Below, in pieces: positions 6,839 to 15,247 of a stretch of DNA of 37,381 nt; position 1 is the stretch's first letter; each line of letters opens with the position of its first letter. A program made the position numbers and the translations under genes. The DNA comes from Streptomyces sp. HPF1205 (GTDB lineage Bacteria > Actinomycetota > Actinomycetes > Streptomycetales > Streptomycetaceae): NCBI RefSeq assembly GCF_020400825.1, contig NZ_JAINVH010000050.1, positions 1-37,381 of the forward strand, in the 5' to 3' direction. The notes beneath the pieces were generated by a model. It searched no databases. It was not told the DNA's origin and saw nothing but the letters and a program-made list of their open reading frames with translations.

Positions 6839-8208
6839 TCCTCGCCGCTACCGCCCACCACGCCTGGTCGTCCTGGCTGAGCTGGTTACTCGTGGCGGTC
6901 GCCGTCCTGGCGGCGGGCCTGCCTCTGGCCGGTCCGGCCCTGCGGCGCCGCTACCCGGTGGCCTGGTGGCTGGCACTCGGGTACCCGGCCGCGTGCCTCC
7001 GGGTCGTGCGGACCTGGCGGCCTCTGATGGCCGGTTGCGGGCTGGCCGTCAGCCGCAAAGCCGCGCTGACGGTGGTCTCCGGGATCGTTGGCAACGGGGC
7101 TCCGCCGCCTGAGCCGCGGGTCCCTCGGTTCGGTTTCATCCGGCCGACGGCGGCGGGCTTCTGGATGCTGGCCCGGCTGCTGCCCGGTCAGACCCCGGAG
7201 GACTTCGTCAAGGCCGCGCCCGCCATGGCGCACGCCTGGGAAGTGCACGCCGTACGGGTGACCACCTGGAAGCCGGGCGTCGTACGCATCGCGGCATCGC
7301 CTACCGATCCGCTCCAGTCCCCTCGAATAGCCGCACGGCGCGGCGGCGGCCGTCTCCTGCACGTGGTCGTCGGCGTCCTGGAAACCGGCGCCGAGTGGGT
7401 GCTCGACCTGCGGCGCGTGCCGCACTGGCTCATCGTCGGCGCCACCCGATTCGGGAAGTCCACCCTCGTCAACGCCCTGGTGGCGGGACTGGCGCCACAG
7501 CCCGTGGCGCTGGTCGGGATCGACTGCAAGGGCGGCATGGAACTGTCGCTCTACGGACCCCGGCTGTCGGCGCTGGCGACGAACCGCGCGCAGGCAGTCA
7601 ACCTGCTCGCCGCGCTCGTGGACCTGACGACCGACCGTATGGCGGTCTGCCGTGCGGCCCGCGTACGGAACATCTGGGGTCTGCCGGACAAGGAACGGCC
7701 GGTTCCGGTGGTGGTCATCGTGGACGAGATCGCGGAACTGTTCCTGATCGCCAGCCGCAGCGAGAAGGACGAAGCGCAGGCTGCGGGGACCGCGCTCATC
7801 AGGCTGGCTCAACTCGGCGCGACACTCGGGGTGTTCCTCGTCGTTGCCGGGCAGCGTGTCGGCTCGGACATGGGCCCGGGCGTCACGGCCCTCCGCGCAC
7901 AGCTCGCCGGCCGCGTCTGCCATCGGGTCTCCGACCCCGGAACGGCCGAGATGGCGTTGGGAGACCTGAACCCGGACGCGCTCAAGGCGGCGCAGGCCAT
8001 CACACCCGAACAGGCCGGTACGGCGGTCCTGGCCTCCGGTGACGGGTGGGAGCGGGCTCGTTCCCACCTGATCTCGGAGGAGGAAGCGCAGGCCGTCGCC
8101 GAGAAGTACGCGCACCTGACCCCGTACCTGGCCGAGTTGTCCGACGCGATGCGAGACGACACCTCCGCCATGACCGTCCGCCTCGAACGCCTCGACGACG
8201 ACAAGTGA
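6835..8208 (+). CDS. FtsK/SpoIIIE-type DNA translocase, TraB/TraSA-like (AICE1)
   Basis: This 457-residue protein begins at the GTG overlapping the preceding stop. Two N-terminal hydrophobic segments lie near residues 10-55 (LSWLLVAVAVLAAGLPLAG, VAWWLALGYPAACL). A P-loop, GATRFGKS, is at 202-209 and a Walker B VVVIVDEIAE at 292-301, both within an FtsK/SpoIIIE core that also has ALVGIDCKGGMEL and IRLAQLGATLGVFLVVAGQR. In pSAM2 the single protein TraSA, of this family, suffices to move double-stranded DNA between mycelia. The length matches AICE2's copy exactly (457 residues). It would assemble as a membrane-bound hexamer pumping the excised element. Confidence 0.9.
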   Translation: MILAATAHHAWSSWLSWLLVAVAVLAAGLPLAGPALRRRYPVAWWLALGYPAACLRVVRTWRPLMAGCGLAVSRKAALTVVSGIVGNGAPPPEPRVPRFGFIRPTAAGFWMLARLLPGQTPEDFVKAAPAMAHAWEVHAVRVTTWKPGVVRIAASPTDPLQSPRIAARRGGGRLLHVVVGVLETGAEWVLDLRRVPHWLIVGATRFGKSTLVNALVAGLAPQPVALVGIDCKGGMELSLYGPRLSALATNRAQAVNLLAALVDLTTDRMAVCRAARVRNIWGLPDKERPVPVVVIVDEIAELFLIASRSEKDEAQAAGTALIRLAQLGATLGVFLVVAGQRVGSDMGPGVTALRAQLAGRVCHRVSDPGTAEMALGDLNPDALKAAQAITPEQAGTAVLASGDGWERARSHLISEEEAQAVAEKYAHLTPYLAELSDAMRDDTSAMTVRLERLDDDK

Positions 8209-8220
8209 GGGGGAGACACC

Positions 8221-8415
8221 GTGATCGTGTCCATGTCGGCCGTGCTCCTGCTCGGCCTGCTCATCTGGTTCCTGCTGCGCATCCGCTACCTGCGGTGGGC
8301 CGACTTCCTGATCTGCGGAATCTTCGGCTTCCTCCTCGCAAGCACCGGCGTCGCACCGACCGTCCGCACCGCCCTGGCCGGCGTCAGCGGCTTCCTGGGC
8401 GGGCTCCACTTCTGA
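8221..8415 (+). CDS. Small Spd-like membrane protein (64 aa)
   Basis: The GTG start at 8221 follows GAGGGGGAG directly. The 64 residues are almost entirely two hydrophobic helices (AVLLLGLLIWFLLRI and FLICGIFGFLLASTGVAP). AICE2 has an equivalent at 26551-26745 with the same length, start (M.VS), LG..IW motif and FGF.LA.T..AP segment, so the two are homologous. Such small membrane proteins follow the translocase gene in Streptomyces plasmids and AICEs and contribute to spread of the element through the mycelium (Spd functions). The specific Spd type cannot be assigned. Confidence 0.68.
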   Translation: MIVSMSAVLLLGLLIWFLLRIRYLRWADFLICGIFGFLLASTGVAPTVRTALAGVSGFLGGLHF

Positions 8416-8443
8416 TCACTCGAACCGAGAGGACAGCGTCTCC

Positions 8444-8734
8444 ATGCCCGAATACGTGATCAAAACCGGTGACCGAGAAGCCTTTATCACGGGCTTGCGG
8501 GAACTGGCCGACTTCCTGACCGCCAACCCCGCCGTGCTCGTACCCGACCACCCGGCCTTCACCTTGATCTTCGATGCCGCTGATGCAGCGGCCCGCGAGG
8601 AAGGGGCGAGGCACGCCGCCACCGCGCTCGGAGTACCGGCGGAGGACATCGGCGGGGGCTACCTCGACGCGCGCCGGATGTTCGGCCCCATCGCATACGA
8701 CGTCATCGCGATCCCGCCCAAGGAGCGGCAGTGA
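8444..8734 (+). CDS. Hypothetical AICE1 transfer-region protein (96 aa)
   Basis: The ATG at 8444 follows a GAGAGGA box (8427-8433). The 96-residue product (MPEYVIKTGDREAFITGLRE through IAYDVIAIPPKERQ) is acidic and soluble, with an amphipathic helix rich in Ala and Glu in the middle (DAADAAAREEGARHAATALG). It sits between the Spd-like membrane gene and a small Cys-containing gene, and its stop overlaps a possible GTG at 8731. No counterpart is seen in AICE2. The family is not recognised. Confidence 0.6.
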   Translation: MPEYVIKTGDREAFITGLRELADFLTANPAVLVPDHPAFTLIFDAADAAAREEGARHAATALGVPAEDIGGGYLDARRMFGPIAYDVIAIPPKERQ

Positions 8735-8838
8735 TCGCGCGCAAGACGGGCTCCTGGCGGGGCGCGAAGTCGCCAAACCCGACCCCGCCAGGAACCCACT
8801 CCATCCGCCACGTGAGCAGTGAAAGGAGCAGTCACACT

Positions 8839-9084
8839 GTGTCCACCGCCAACCGTCCGCGCAAATCGCGCCCGCCCGAGTGCGAGGAACGCGAGCCGGA
8901 CCGCCCCTCGTGCGACGGCCGCGAACAGGCCGTCCTCGTCGGCCTGGACGGCTTCGAGCGCTGGCTGTGCCCCGCGCACGCCGCCGCGCTTTGGTTGACC
9001 GACCCGACGCTGAGGTTCAGCGCCAAGACTCGGCCCGAGGCCATCACGGCCGTGATGTGGCAGGCGTTCGGGGGGTCACGATGA
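8839..9084 (+). CDS. Small Cys-containing hypothetical protein (81 aa) of AICE1
   Basis: Two starts are possible: GTG 8731, overlapping the previous stop, or GTG 8839. I prefer 8839 because GAAAGGAG (8821-8828) precedes it, and the residues before it (GSWRGAKSPNPTPPGTHS) look non-conserved. The 81-residue product has a basic start (NRPRKSRPP), then CEERE, SCDGRE, and LCPAHAAALWL, a Cys/His set (two Cys, then CPAH) that could bind zinc. The stop overlaps the rep start (ATGA at 9081-9084), so it is coupled to replication-initiator translation. The function is not known. Confidence 0.58.
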   Translation: MSTANRPRKSRPPECEEREPDRPSCDGREQAVLVGLDGFERWLCPAHAAALWLTDPTLRFSAKTRPEAITAVMWQAFGGSR

Positions 9085-10449
9085 CCGACGCCATGACCGT
9101 CCACCCCAAGGGAGTTGCCGCGCTCCTCGACCGGGCGGCGACGCCGGGATTCGAGGCGTGGCGGCGCAACATCGTCCGACTCGGCGGGTGCACGAACCCC
9201 GTGCACCTGGTCGGCGAGGCAACCGTCGTCGACACCTCGACCGGTGAGGCGCTGCTCTCCCACACCTCCGACGCCTTCGGAGGACGGCTGCTGATCGCCT
9301 GCGGCAACAGGCGCTCGACGGTCTGCCCGTCCTGCGCCCGCGTCTACCGGGCCGACACCTACCAACTGATCAGGGCCGGGCTTGCCGGCGGCAAGGACGT
9401 ACCGGAGAAGGTCGGCGGACACCCCCGGGTGTTCGCCACCCTCACCGCTCCGGGCTTCGGCCCGGTCCACACCCGCCGCACGGACAACGACCGGATCCGG
9501 GCCTGCCGGCCGCACAGGGCGGGGCAGCGCTGCCCGCACGGCGTGGGGTTCGGCTGTCACCTGCGGCACGCGGAAGACGACCCGCGCCTGGGCGAGCCGC
9601 TGTGCCCGCGCTGCTACGACTACGCCGGGGCCGTGCTGTGGCAGGCGTACGCCGGGCGGCTCTGGCACCGCTTCACCCTCGAACTGCGGCGTGAGCTGGG
9701 GCGCCGAGTCGGCCTGACGCGGACGGAGTTCGCCGACGTGACGCGCTTGTCCTACGCCAAGGTCGCCGAGTACCAGCGGCGCGGCCTGGTCCACTTCCAT
9801 GCGGTCATCCGACTCGACGGCCCGGACGGTCCCGAGTCGGCTCCGCCCGGGTGGGCCTCGGTCGGTCTCCTCGACCTGGTGGTGCGGACGGCGGCCCGCT
9901 CTGTCCGGCTTACCGCGCCCGGTGCGGAGATTGTCGGGCGGCGACTGCTGCGGTTCGGGCCCCGTCGACGTACGGCCCATCGCGGCCTTTGGCGTGGGGG
10001 AGCGGCTGACCTCGGCGGCGGTGGCGGGCTACATCGCCAAGTACGCGACCAAGGGCGCCGAAGCGGCCGGGGCCGTGGACGGACGCATCCGCGGCGCCCG
10101 GGACCTGGTGGTGCTGCCGGTTCGGCCTCATGTCCTGCGGATGATGGGCACGTGCTGGTGGCTCGGTGGGCTCGCCCCGTTCGAGCCGCTGAGGCTGCGC
10201 GAGTGGGCCCACATGCTCGGCTACGGCGGCCACTTCTCCACCAAATCCCGCCGCTACTCGACCACCCTCACGGCACTACGGGAGGCGCGCACCGAACACC
10301 GCGCCGAGGAACAGCGAACGGCGCTCGGCCTCGATGACCGACCCACGGCCACGGTCGGCCACTGGCGCTACGCCGGGCGAGGCTACTCCCCGGACGCCGC
10401 ACTGATCGCGGCCTCGCTGCGGGACGGGGGTGAGCGCCATGACGGCTGA
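9081..10449 (+). pseudogene. RepSA-like rolling-circle replication initiator with +1 frameshift (AICE1)
   Basis: Translation starts at ATG 9081 and runs in one frame through the first zinc-finger-like and HUH parts: CGNRRSTVCPSCARVYRADT, HPRVFATLTAPGFGPVH and LVHFHAVIRLDG (the HxH motif III of pSAM2-type Rep). After RLLRFGP the frame loses homology. The continuation (VDVRPIAAFG, then VAGYIAKYATKGAE with the YxxKY catalytic tyrosine motif and the HFSTKSRRYSTTL tail) lies in the +1 frame up to 10449. Skipping one C in the CCCC run at 9960-9963 restores a 455-residue protein comparable to AICE2's 444. So this copy is either inactive, wrongly assembled, or made by frameshifting. The upstream product alone lacks the catalytic tyrosine. 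Confidence 0.8.
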
Positions 10450-10699
10450 CCGCACATCCGACGGCCGACAGGGGCACAGTCGAACCGCTCCCGAGTCGCT
10501 TCTCAGCGTCGCCCAGGTCGCCGAACGCCTCGGCACCACACCGCGCTTCCCGCGGCGGCTCATCGCCGAGCGCCGCATCACCTTCGTCAAGGTCGGCCGC
10601 CATGTGCGCATCCCCGAGAGCGCACTCTCGGCCTTCATCGACGCCAACACGGTGCAGCCTTCACACCGCCGCCGGTCCGCAATGAGGAGGGCCGGCTGA
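10430..10699 (+). CDS. xis: Excisionase (Xis), HTH/MerR-like DNA-binding protein of AICE1
   Basis: The frame opens at GTG 10430; ATG 10439 is an alternative start within the same frame. The conserved part is SLLSVAQVAERLGTTPRFPR, then RRITFVKVGRHVRIPESALS, a helix-turn-helix of the HTH_17 (excisionase/MerR) class with the usual 'RR..I.F.KVGRHVRIP' wing. AICE2's Xis (28485-28697) is closely similar over this region. The stop overlaps the integrase ATG (TGATG at 10697-10701). Xis binds beside attP and directs Int toward excision. It overlaps the end of the broken rep reading frame by 20 bases. Confidence 0.86.
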   Translation: MSAMTADRTSDGRQGHSRTAPESLLSVAQVAERLGTTPRFPRRLIAERRITFVKVGRHVRIPESALSAFIDANTVQPSHRRRSAMRRAG

Positions 10700-11871
10700 T
10701 GGCCAACACCAAGGGCAAGCGGCGGACCTTCGGCGCCGTGCGGAAGCTGCCGTCCGGGCGGTATCAGGCGCGTTATCCCGGGCCGGACGGGGTGATGCGT
10801 CCGGCCCCGCACACCTTCGCCACGTCGCGGGACGCGGATGACTGGCTGGCGGAGAAGCAGACGGAGATCAAGAAAGGAGAGTGGATCGACCCGGACGCGA
10901 GCGCCGTGAACTTCGAGGCGTACGCGCTGCGATGGGTCACGGAACGGAAGCTCGCCCCTACCTCGGAGGAGCTGTACCGGCGTCTGCTGCGGCTGCACGT
11001 CCTCCCGACCTTCGGCGAGTCGGACCTCGACCAGATCACCGCTCCCCGCGTTCGCTCCTGGCGCTCGGAACGGCTCGACGCGACCGGCGCGCCGACCACC
11101 GTCGCCAAGGCGTACCGCCTCCTCAAAGCGATCATGGAGACTGCCGTTGACGATGAGCTGATCCGGCGGAACCCGTGCCGGATCAGGGGCGCGGGCAAGG
11201 AGTCGGCGCCGGAACGCCCCGTGGCGACCGTGGCCCAGGTCGACGCGCTCGCCGACGCGATGGGGCCGCGGTGGCGGCTGATGGTGTACCTCGCCGCGTA
11301 CGGTCCGGCTCGGCCCGAGGAGCAGGCGGCCTTGCGGCGGCGGGATGTGGACCTGGAGAACGTCGGCGTGTGGATCAGGACGGCTGAGCCGGAGCTGACC
11401 ACCGGCCGGCGGGCGCCCGGCGACACGAAATCCGCCGCAGGTCGTCGGTATCTGGCCCTGCCGGAATTCATGCGGAAGGACCTCACCCGGCACCTCAAGT
11501 GGTTTGCGGAAAAGGAGCCGGACGGTCTGGTCTTCGTCGGAGAGAAAGGTGCGCCGTTCCGCCGCTCGACCTTCGGCCGTAAATGGCGGAGGGCTCGCGC
11601 GAAAGTGGGGCTTCCCGATGACTTCCGCTTCTACGACCTGCGGCACACCGGCCACACGCTGACGACCCGCTCCGGCGCGACGCTCAAGGACACGATGGTT
11701 CGCGCCGGCCAGTCCACCGAGCGTGCGGCCCTGATCTACCAACACTCGGACCACGAGCGCCAGAAGGAGGTGGCGGCCGGACTCGACCGGATGGTGAAGG
11801 CGGCGCGGGCCGAACCGGCGCCCGTGTCAGAAGAAAACCAATCTGGCACGGATCTGGCACGCGGTCTCTGA
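10699..11871 (+). CDS. int: Tyrosine site-specific integrase of AICE1
   Basis: This 390-residue protein is coupled to Xis by TGATG. The N-terminal arm-binding domain is at 1-60 (RRTFGAVRKLPSGRYQARY), with a SAM-like core-binding domain around 70-165. The catalytic domain has GPARPEEQAALR (first Arg), TKSAAGRRYLALP (Lys), FYDLRHTGHTLTTRSG (second Arg) and AALIYQHSDHERQ (nucleophilic Tyr). The His of the HxxR box is Tyr, and the later His/Trp position (usually LGH) reads AGQS, so both catalytic histidines appear replaced, as in AICE2's enzyme. It recombines attP with tRNA-Gly. The att repeat begins ten bases after its stop. Confidence 0.93.
   Translation: MANTKGKRRTFGAVRKLPSGRYQARYPGPDGVMRPAPHTFATSRDADDWLAEKQTEIKKGEWIDPDASAVNFEAYALRWVTERKLAPTSEELYRRLLRLHVLPTFGESDLDQITAPRVRSWRSERLDATGAPTTVAKAYRLLKAIMETAVDDELIRRNPCRIRGAGKESAPERPVATVAQVDALADAMGPRWRLMVYLAAYGPARPEEQAALRRRDVDLENVGVWIRTAEPELTTGRRAPGDTKSAAGRRYLALPEFMRKDLTRHLKWFAEKEPDGLVFVGEKGAPFRRSTFGRKWRRARAKVGLPDDFRFYDLRHTGHTLTTRSGATLKDTMVRAGQSTERAALIYQHSDHERQKEVAAGLDRMVKAARAEPAPVSEENQSGTDLARGL
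11841..11861. repeat. Integrase arm-type direct repeats (AICE1)
   Basis: ATCTGGCACG occurs twice with an 11-bp period (11841-11850, 11852-11861), inside the last int codons and 20 bases before the att repeat. AICE2 has a matching pair at the same distance from its right att, with ATCGGGCACG and AACGGGCACG. They are likely binding sites for the N-terminal arm-binding domain of Int. Confidence 0.6.
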
Positions 11872-11880
11872 ATTGGTCCA

Positions 11881-11966
11881 GACAACGAATAAGGCCCAGG
11901 TCTTCGACCTGGGCCTTTTCTTCCGAGCGGATGACGGGAATCGAACCCGCGCTCTGAGCTTGGGAA
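11881..11966. repeat. att direct repeat, AICE1/AICE2 junction
   Basis: These 86 bases are identical to 29891-29976. The block contains a strong stem-loop (11891-11917) and, from 11926, a 41-base copy of the 3' part of tRNA-Gly, ending exactly at the anticodon loop, after which the copies diverge. It is the right att of AICE1 and the left att of AICE2. It lacks the tRNA 5' half, so it encodes no functional tRNA. Confidence 0.93.
11891..11917. terminator. Stem-loop inside att copy 1
   Basis: AAGGCCCAGGTC (11891-11902), loop TTC and GACCTGGGCCTT (11906-11917) form a perfect 12-bp stem followed by TTCTT. It lies just after int and downstream of the tRNA 3' end, so it likely terminates int (plus strand) and originally tRNA (minus strand). 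Confidence 0.75.
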
Positions 11967-12075
11967 TCAAGTGGCATGAGAAGCCGGGAGTGGGGGCTGA
12001 CCTGCACGGACGGTGGCGCTGCGGGGTGGTGGCGGCCCCCGCGGATGACCACGTCTGACCGGGGTTCACCGCCCG

Positions 12076-12096
12076 ATCGGGCACGCATCGGGCACG
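12076..12096. repeat. Integrase arm-type direct repeats, left arm of AICE2
   Basis: ATCGGGCACG occurs at 12076-12085 and 12087-12096, an 11-bp period identical to the pairs beside the right att copies. It sits about 110 bases inside att copy 1. The shared 10-mer and period on both element arms support Int arm binding. Confidence 0.62.
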
Positions 12097-12332
12097 GCAG
12101 CGACATGGCAGCCCCCTCACTCGTGGCTGACGCCTCCGCTACGTCCTCTCGCACACGGCTCCGGAGGCCGTTGTGCGGTTCAGGATTTCCGCAGGTCACG
12201 GGTCTCACTGGCCCCGTGCAACTGCGCCCAGTCCACGGATGGTCCAGGGTTGTCCCGCCCGCACAGGCGCGCCAAACCATTCGATGTCGCGGCAGCGCGC
12301 AGGCAGACAGCTGCCTTGCATGTCCACGGCAG

Positions 12333-12367
12333 GCCTCGGCAAGGGGTACACGCCGTCTTGCCGAGGC
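12333..12367 (-). terminator. Strong stem-loop downstream of the Z1 operon
   Basis: GCCTCGGCAAG (12333-12343) and CTTGCCGAGGC (12357-12367) pair perfectly over 11 bp with a 13-base loop, 39 bases after the Z1 gene stop (minus strand). No T-tract follows, which is common in Streptomyces. Confidence 0.65.
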
Positions 12368-12406
12368 ATGAGGACAGTTCGCGAAGTCCTTACCAGGACG
12401 GTCGGC

Positions 12407-15247
12407 TCAGACGGTGACGAGAGCGTAGCCGGGAAGCGAAGAGTCCTTGGTCGTCCAGGTGATGAGCTTCCCGTCTGTCGCCCCCGAAGCCTGTGGGAGG
12501 AAGAGGGTAAAGGCCATGATCACATCGCCCTTAGCGAGCTCGGCCTGCGCAGGCGCATCCTTCGGCACCATGGGGTAGACCAACATACCCCCTCGTGTGG
12601 ACCCAGGACCGTTCGCGATTGGTTGGACGAGAGATCGGTCGCCCGGCTGCGACTTTGCTTGGAGCTTTCCGTTTATAACTCGACGACGGTGAACGCTGAG
12701 AGGACCGACGCCATCGATGGTCACTTGGGCATCCTGCCCCTTGAGTTGGGGTAGAACGACATGCCAGTCCGCGATCATATCGGGCGTGGCCTGGCGAAGG
12801 TAGTTGAGGTCCGGGCGGAACGCGTCGTCCTTCGACCAGCGAAGTTGGTCGAGGATCGAGATCAAGTCCTCGTGGGATATCTGAGTACTGAGAACGCTGA
12901 CCGGGCGGCCGTCAACTTCGCACATCTCAGGGTTCGCAATCGCGGACTCGAGGATCGGCAAGAACGCATTGGTGTTGCCCCTGAGTACTGCCTTCTCAGA
13001 GGTGAGGGGATAGTTGCCAGGTTCCTTCATCGGCGTTCGCCTCTGCTCAACCCTCGCGTTGTACATCTTGTTCGCAGCCGTTGGTCTGATCTTCGGGTGA
13101 TGCTGGGCTACAAGAGGAGGAATCTGGCTCGGCGTAATCTGTGGCCGACCGTCGGCTCCGAACGGAGCATACTGACGGAGTTCGTCGCGGAAGAACTCCT
13201 CGTCCTGAGAAATATCCTCAAATTCGTCGTACAACGCCTGCGTCGTGTACAAGCGCACTAGGTCGCGGTAGCCGGCGCGGTAGCCAAACCAACGACCCAT
13301 TTGCATCATGGTGTCCGCTTGCTTGGATTGACGGAGGTAGAAGGAGATGGTCAGGCCCTCGACGGTGAAACCACGAGCCAGCTTGTTGCCTCCAACGAGG
13401 ACTCGCCAGACGTTAGGTGTAGTCGCGAAGTCCAGCTCCTCTCCCTCGATCTTGTCGCTGTTGACCACGAGAACTGGATGGCCAGTTTGTTCGATTCGGT
13501 TCACTGTATCGCCAATGAAAGGCACAAGCTCTTCGAATGACGACGGGGCCTGGCCACCGTCCGGCCGTCTCGTAACGGGCAGCACGTCCTCCATGTAGAT
13601 CTTACGCAGTCGTTCGAAGCAGGAAGCCGAGCGATATCCGGAGCGGTCCCACATCTCTTTGACTTTTGCGCGCTGTTCCCGATGGGCATCCTTCTGCATC
13701 GCGACGTGATAGAGCATGGTGTGATGGCGGAATGTGCCAAGGTCGAGACTCTGTCGATAGAGCTTCATTGCGCCGGTGAGTACGAAAGCGTCGAGTGCGT
13801 GCTGTAGATCTCTGTCCTGTTCATTTTCGAGTGCGTTGACGATGTGCACGTGCGCTTTCTCGGCCGAGTTTTCCTTGGTGCGCTCGTCAAGGGGGATGTC
13901 GAGGTTTAGGTCGTGGAAGTCACGTGCACCCATGTAGCCTGGGCCTGCAGGCAAGGCGATCAGAAAATTCTTGGGGAAGATGTCCTCGGTGTCATTCGGA
14001 TCGATGAACACATTTGCAAAAGGAGTGGCCGTGTATCCGACGTACTGCGCCCGAGGAAGCATCCTCAACAGTTCCGCTATATGACGGTTGATCGCTGAGC
14101 GCTTCTTCTTCGCCTCGGCCGAGAGGGGCTTTGGTCTACTTGTGTTGACGGAGGCCTGATCAGACTCATCATCGATGATCAGAGTGGGTACTTCTTCGAG
14201 GCGTGTCGTAATTTTGTTGAGGTCCGCTACTAGCCTCTGGAGGACTCTGTCGTTCTTCTTCACTACCAATAGGCGTGTGCCTCCCGCGAAGAGGTTGGCC
14301 GGGTGGTAGAAGGGCAGATGCCGCTCCCGCTTTATGAAGTCCAGCGCGGAGATGCCGAGCTCCAAGCTTTTGTAGTCGAACGACTTTTTGGTCAGCCGGT
14401 AGAGATCCGAACCACCACCGTCAGAAGGTTGAACGCCGTGGCGGACAAAGCGGTCCCAGTCCGGATCATCCCTGACGTAGTCAGTGGCGTCCATAGCGGC
14501 CTCGTCGTCCGGTTTGACGCCTCGAAGGAGGTTTTCCTGACCCACGAGCTCCATGTCAAGGCGGCGCTGTGTCTGCGTCCGTAGAAGATCCGTGGTACCG
14601 CTGAGGACGATGATCAGTCTGTAGCCGGCATCGATGGCTTTAGCTATGACCCCCGTAAAGTTGGCAGTCTTGCCGCTTTGGACGTAGCCCACTACGAGAC
14701 CCTTGGCTTGGTAGGCCTCGGCTGCGGTCGGATCCGCCAGTCTTTCCACGACCCGATCCGTGGCTTTGTCTAGCGCTGTGATTGCCGTCGGGTCCAGATG
14801 CGGAGCGGCCTGAAGGGACTCGGAGTAGTGCTGCCAGTAGAAGTCCCGACTGCGTTTGACGTCGTCGGTGTACCACGGTGTCCACTCGTCGGCGATGATG
14901 ATGGGCTCATCGAGGTTGGCTATGGGAATGAGTTCACCGAGTAGCGCTGCAGTCGGCTCCTCGACATCGAGCATGCGTAGGACTGCTTCGCGGCGCTCTC
15001 GCGTGTTGGGTGAGGTGTCCTCGGTCCAGGATGCGTCTGCGGCGTGATGGTCAAAGGTGGCCAGCCGCAGACTCAGCGCGCGACGCAGCTCGTCGTTCGG
15101 GTCGGCCGCCGCCAAATGAGTGCGCAGTGCGGTCTCTTCCACCAGTACGGGGTTTGAAGCGATGAAGGCGGCGGTCTCGCGCAATGGGCGAGGGCCGGTG
15201 CTTTCCATCATCTTCAATGCACCGAGATAGGCATCGACGAGAGTCAT
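12407..15247 (-). CDS. Z1 domain superfamily-II ATPase (restriction/defence, 946 aa)
   Basis: This long protein carries a P-loop GYVQSGKTAN (187-196), a Walker B-type IIDDESDQAS (357-366), helicase motif III-like YVGYTATPFANV (402-413), and helicase motif V/VI-like NKLARGFTVEGLT (621-633) and QMGRWFGYR (649-657). This set defines Z1 proteins, a superfamily-II ATPase/helicase class named in the MutL/MORC restriction-modification work of Iyer, Abhiman and Aravind (2008) and used to act on DNA together with a nuclease. The ATG overlaps the previous gene's stop (ATGA at 15244-15247), so it is translated with the PD-(D/E)XK gene. GC content and codon choice look lower than in flanking chromosome, consistent with transfer. 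Its exact biochemical role is unproven. Confidence 0.9.
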   Translation of the reverse strand: MTLVDAYLGALKMMESTGPRPLRETAAFIASNPVLVEETALRTHLAAADPNDELRRALSLRLATFDHHAADASWTEDTSPNTRERREAVLRMLDVEEPTAALLGELIPIANLDEPIIIADEWTPWYTDDVKRSRDFYWQHYSESLQAAPHLDPTAITALDKATDRVVERLADPTAAEAYQAKGLVVGYVQSGKTANFTGVIAKAIDAGYRLIIVLSGTTDLLRTQTQRRLDMELVGQENLLRGVKPDDEAAMDATDYVRDDPDWDRFVRHGVQPSDGGGSDLYRLTKKSFDYKSLELGISALDFIKRERHLPFYHPANLFAGGTRLLVVKKNDRVLQRLVADLNKITTRLEEVPTLIIDDESDQASVNTSRPKPLSAEAKKKRSAINRHIAELLRMLPRAQYVGYTATPFANVFIDPNDTEDIFPKNFLIALPAGPGYMGARDFHDLNLDIPLDERTKENSAEKAHVHIVNALENEQDRDLQHALDAFVLTGAMKLYRQSLDLGTFRHHTMLYHVAMQKDAHREQRAKVKEMWDRSGYRSASCFERLRKIYMEDVLPVTRRPDGGQAPSSFEELVPFIGDTVNRIEQTGHPVLVVNSDKIEGEELDFATTPNVWRVLVGGNKLARGFTVEGLTISFYLRQSKQADTMMQMGRWFGYRAGYRDLVRLYTTQALYDEFEDISQDEEFFRDELRQYAPFGADGRPQITPSQIPPLVAQHHPKIRPTAANKMYNARVEQRRTPMKEPGNYPLTSEKAVLRGNTNAFLPILESAIANPEMCEVDGRPVSVLSTQISHEDLISILDQLRWSKDDAFRPDLNYLRQATPDMIADWHVVLPQLKGQDAQVTIDGVGPLSVHRRRVINGKLQAKSQPGDRSLVQPIANGPGSTRGGMLVYPMVPKDAPAQAELAKGDVIMAFTLFLPQASGATDGKLITWTTKDSSLPGYALVTV

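Larger units (their letters stand above)
5078..11966. mobile_element. AICE1 core (left boundary not visible)
   Basis: This block runs from the candidate origin through GntR, regulator, translocase, spread-type genes, rep, xis, int and the right att. No further copy of the tRNA-derived att sequence was seen at 1-5077, so the left end is either outside the window or lost. If outside, the genes at 1-4565 are cargo of this element. Rep carries a frameshift, so the element may be unable to replicate unless helped. Confidence 0.75.
11967..12406. other. Left-end attachment arm of AICE2, non-coding
   Basis: I see no gene in these 440 bases; the short frames are shadows. The region holds the left arm-type Int repeats (12076-12096) about 110 bases inside att, and the terminator-like stem of the Z1 operon at 12333-12367. 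Inverted repeats such as GTCCT/AGGAC at 12386-12399 are weak. Confidence 0.6.

Noticed and set aside
6886..8409. 507-residue antisense frame opposite the AICE1 translocase
   Set aside because: It has Asp/Gln/His/Arg-rich low-complexity composition without any motif, while the plus frame has Walker A and B motifs.
9950..9970. Programmed +1 frameshifting in AICE1 rep
   Set aside because: CCC-C can support slippage, but no stimulatory structure or stop codon sits at the shift site and the AICE2 copy has no shift, so a real insertion or an assembly error is simpler. Kept only as a possibility.
11926..11966. Possible second tRNA-Gly
   Set aside because: Only the 3' part up to the anticodon loop is present; beyond 11966 the sequence does not pair, so it is an att copy, not a tRNA.
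11976..12371. 131-residue plus-strand frame after the AICE1/AICE2 junction
   Set aside because: It covers the arm-type repeats and the terminator stem, and has no recognisable features.
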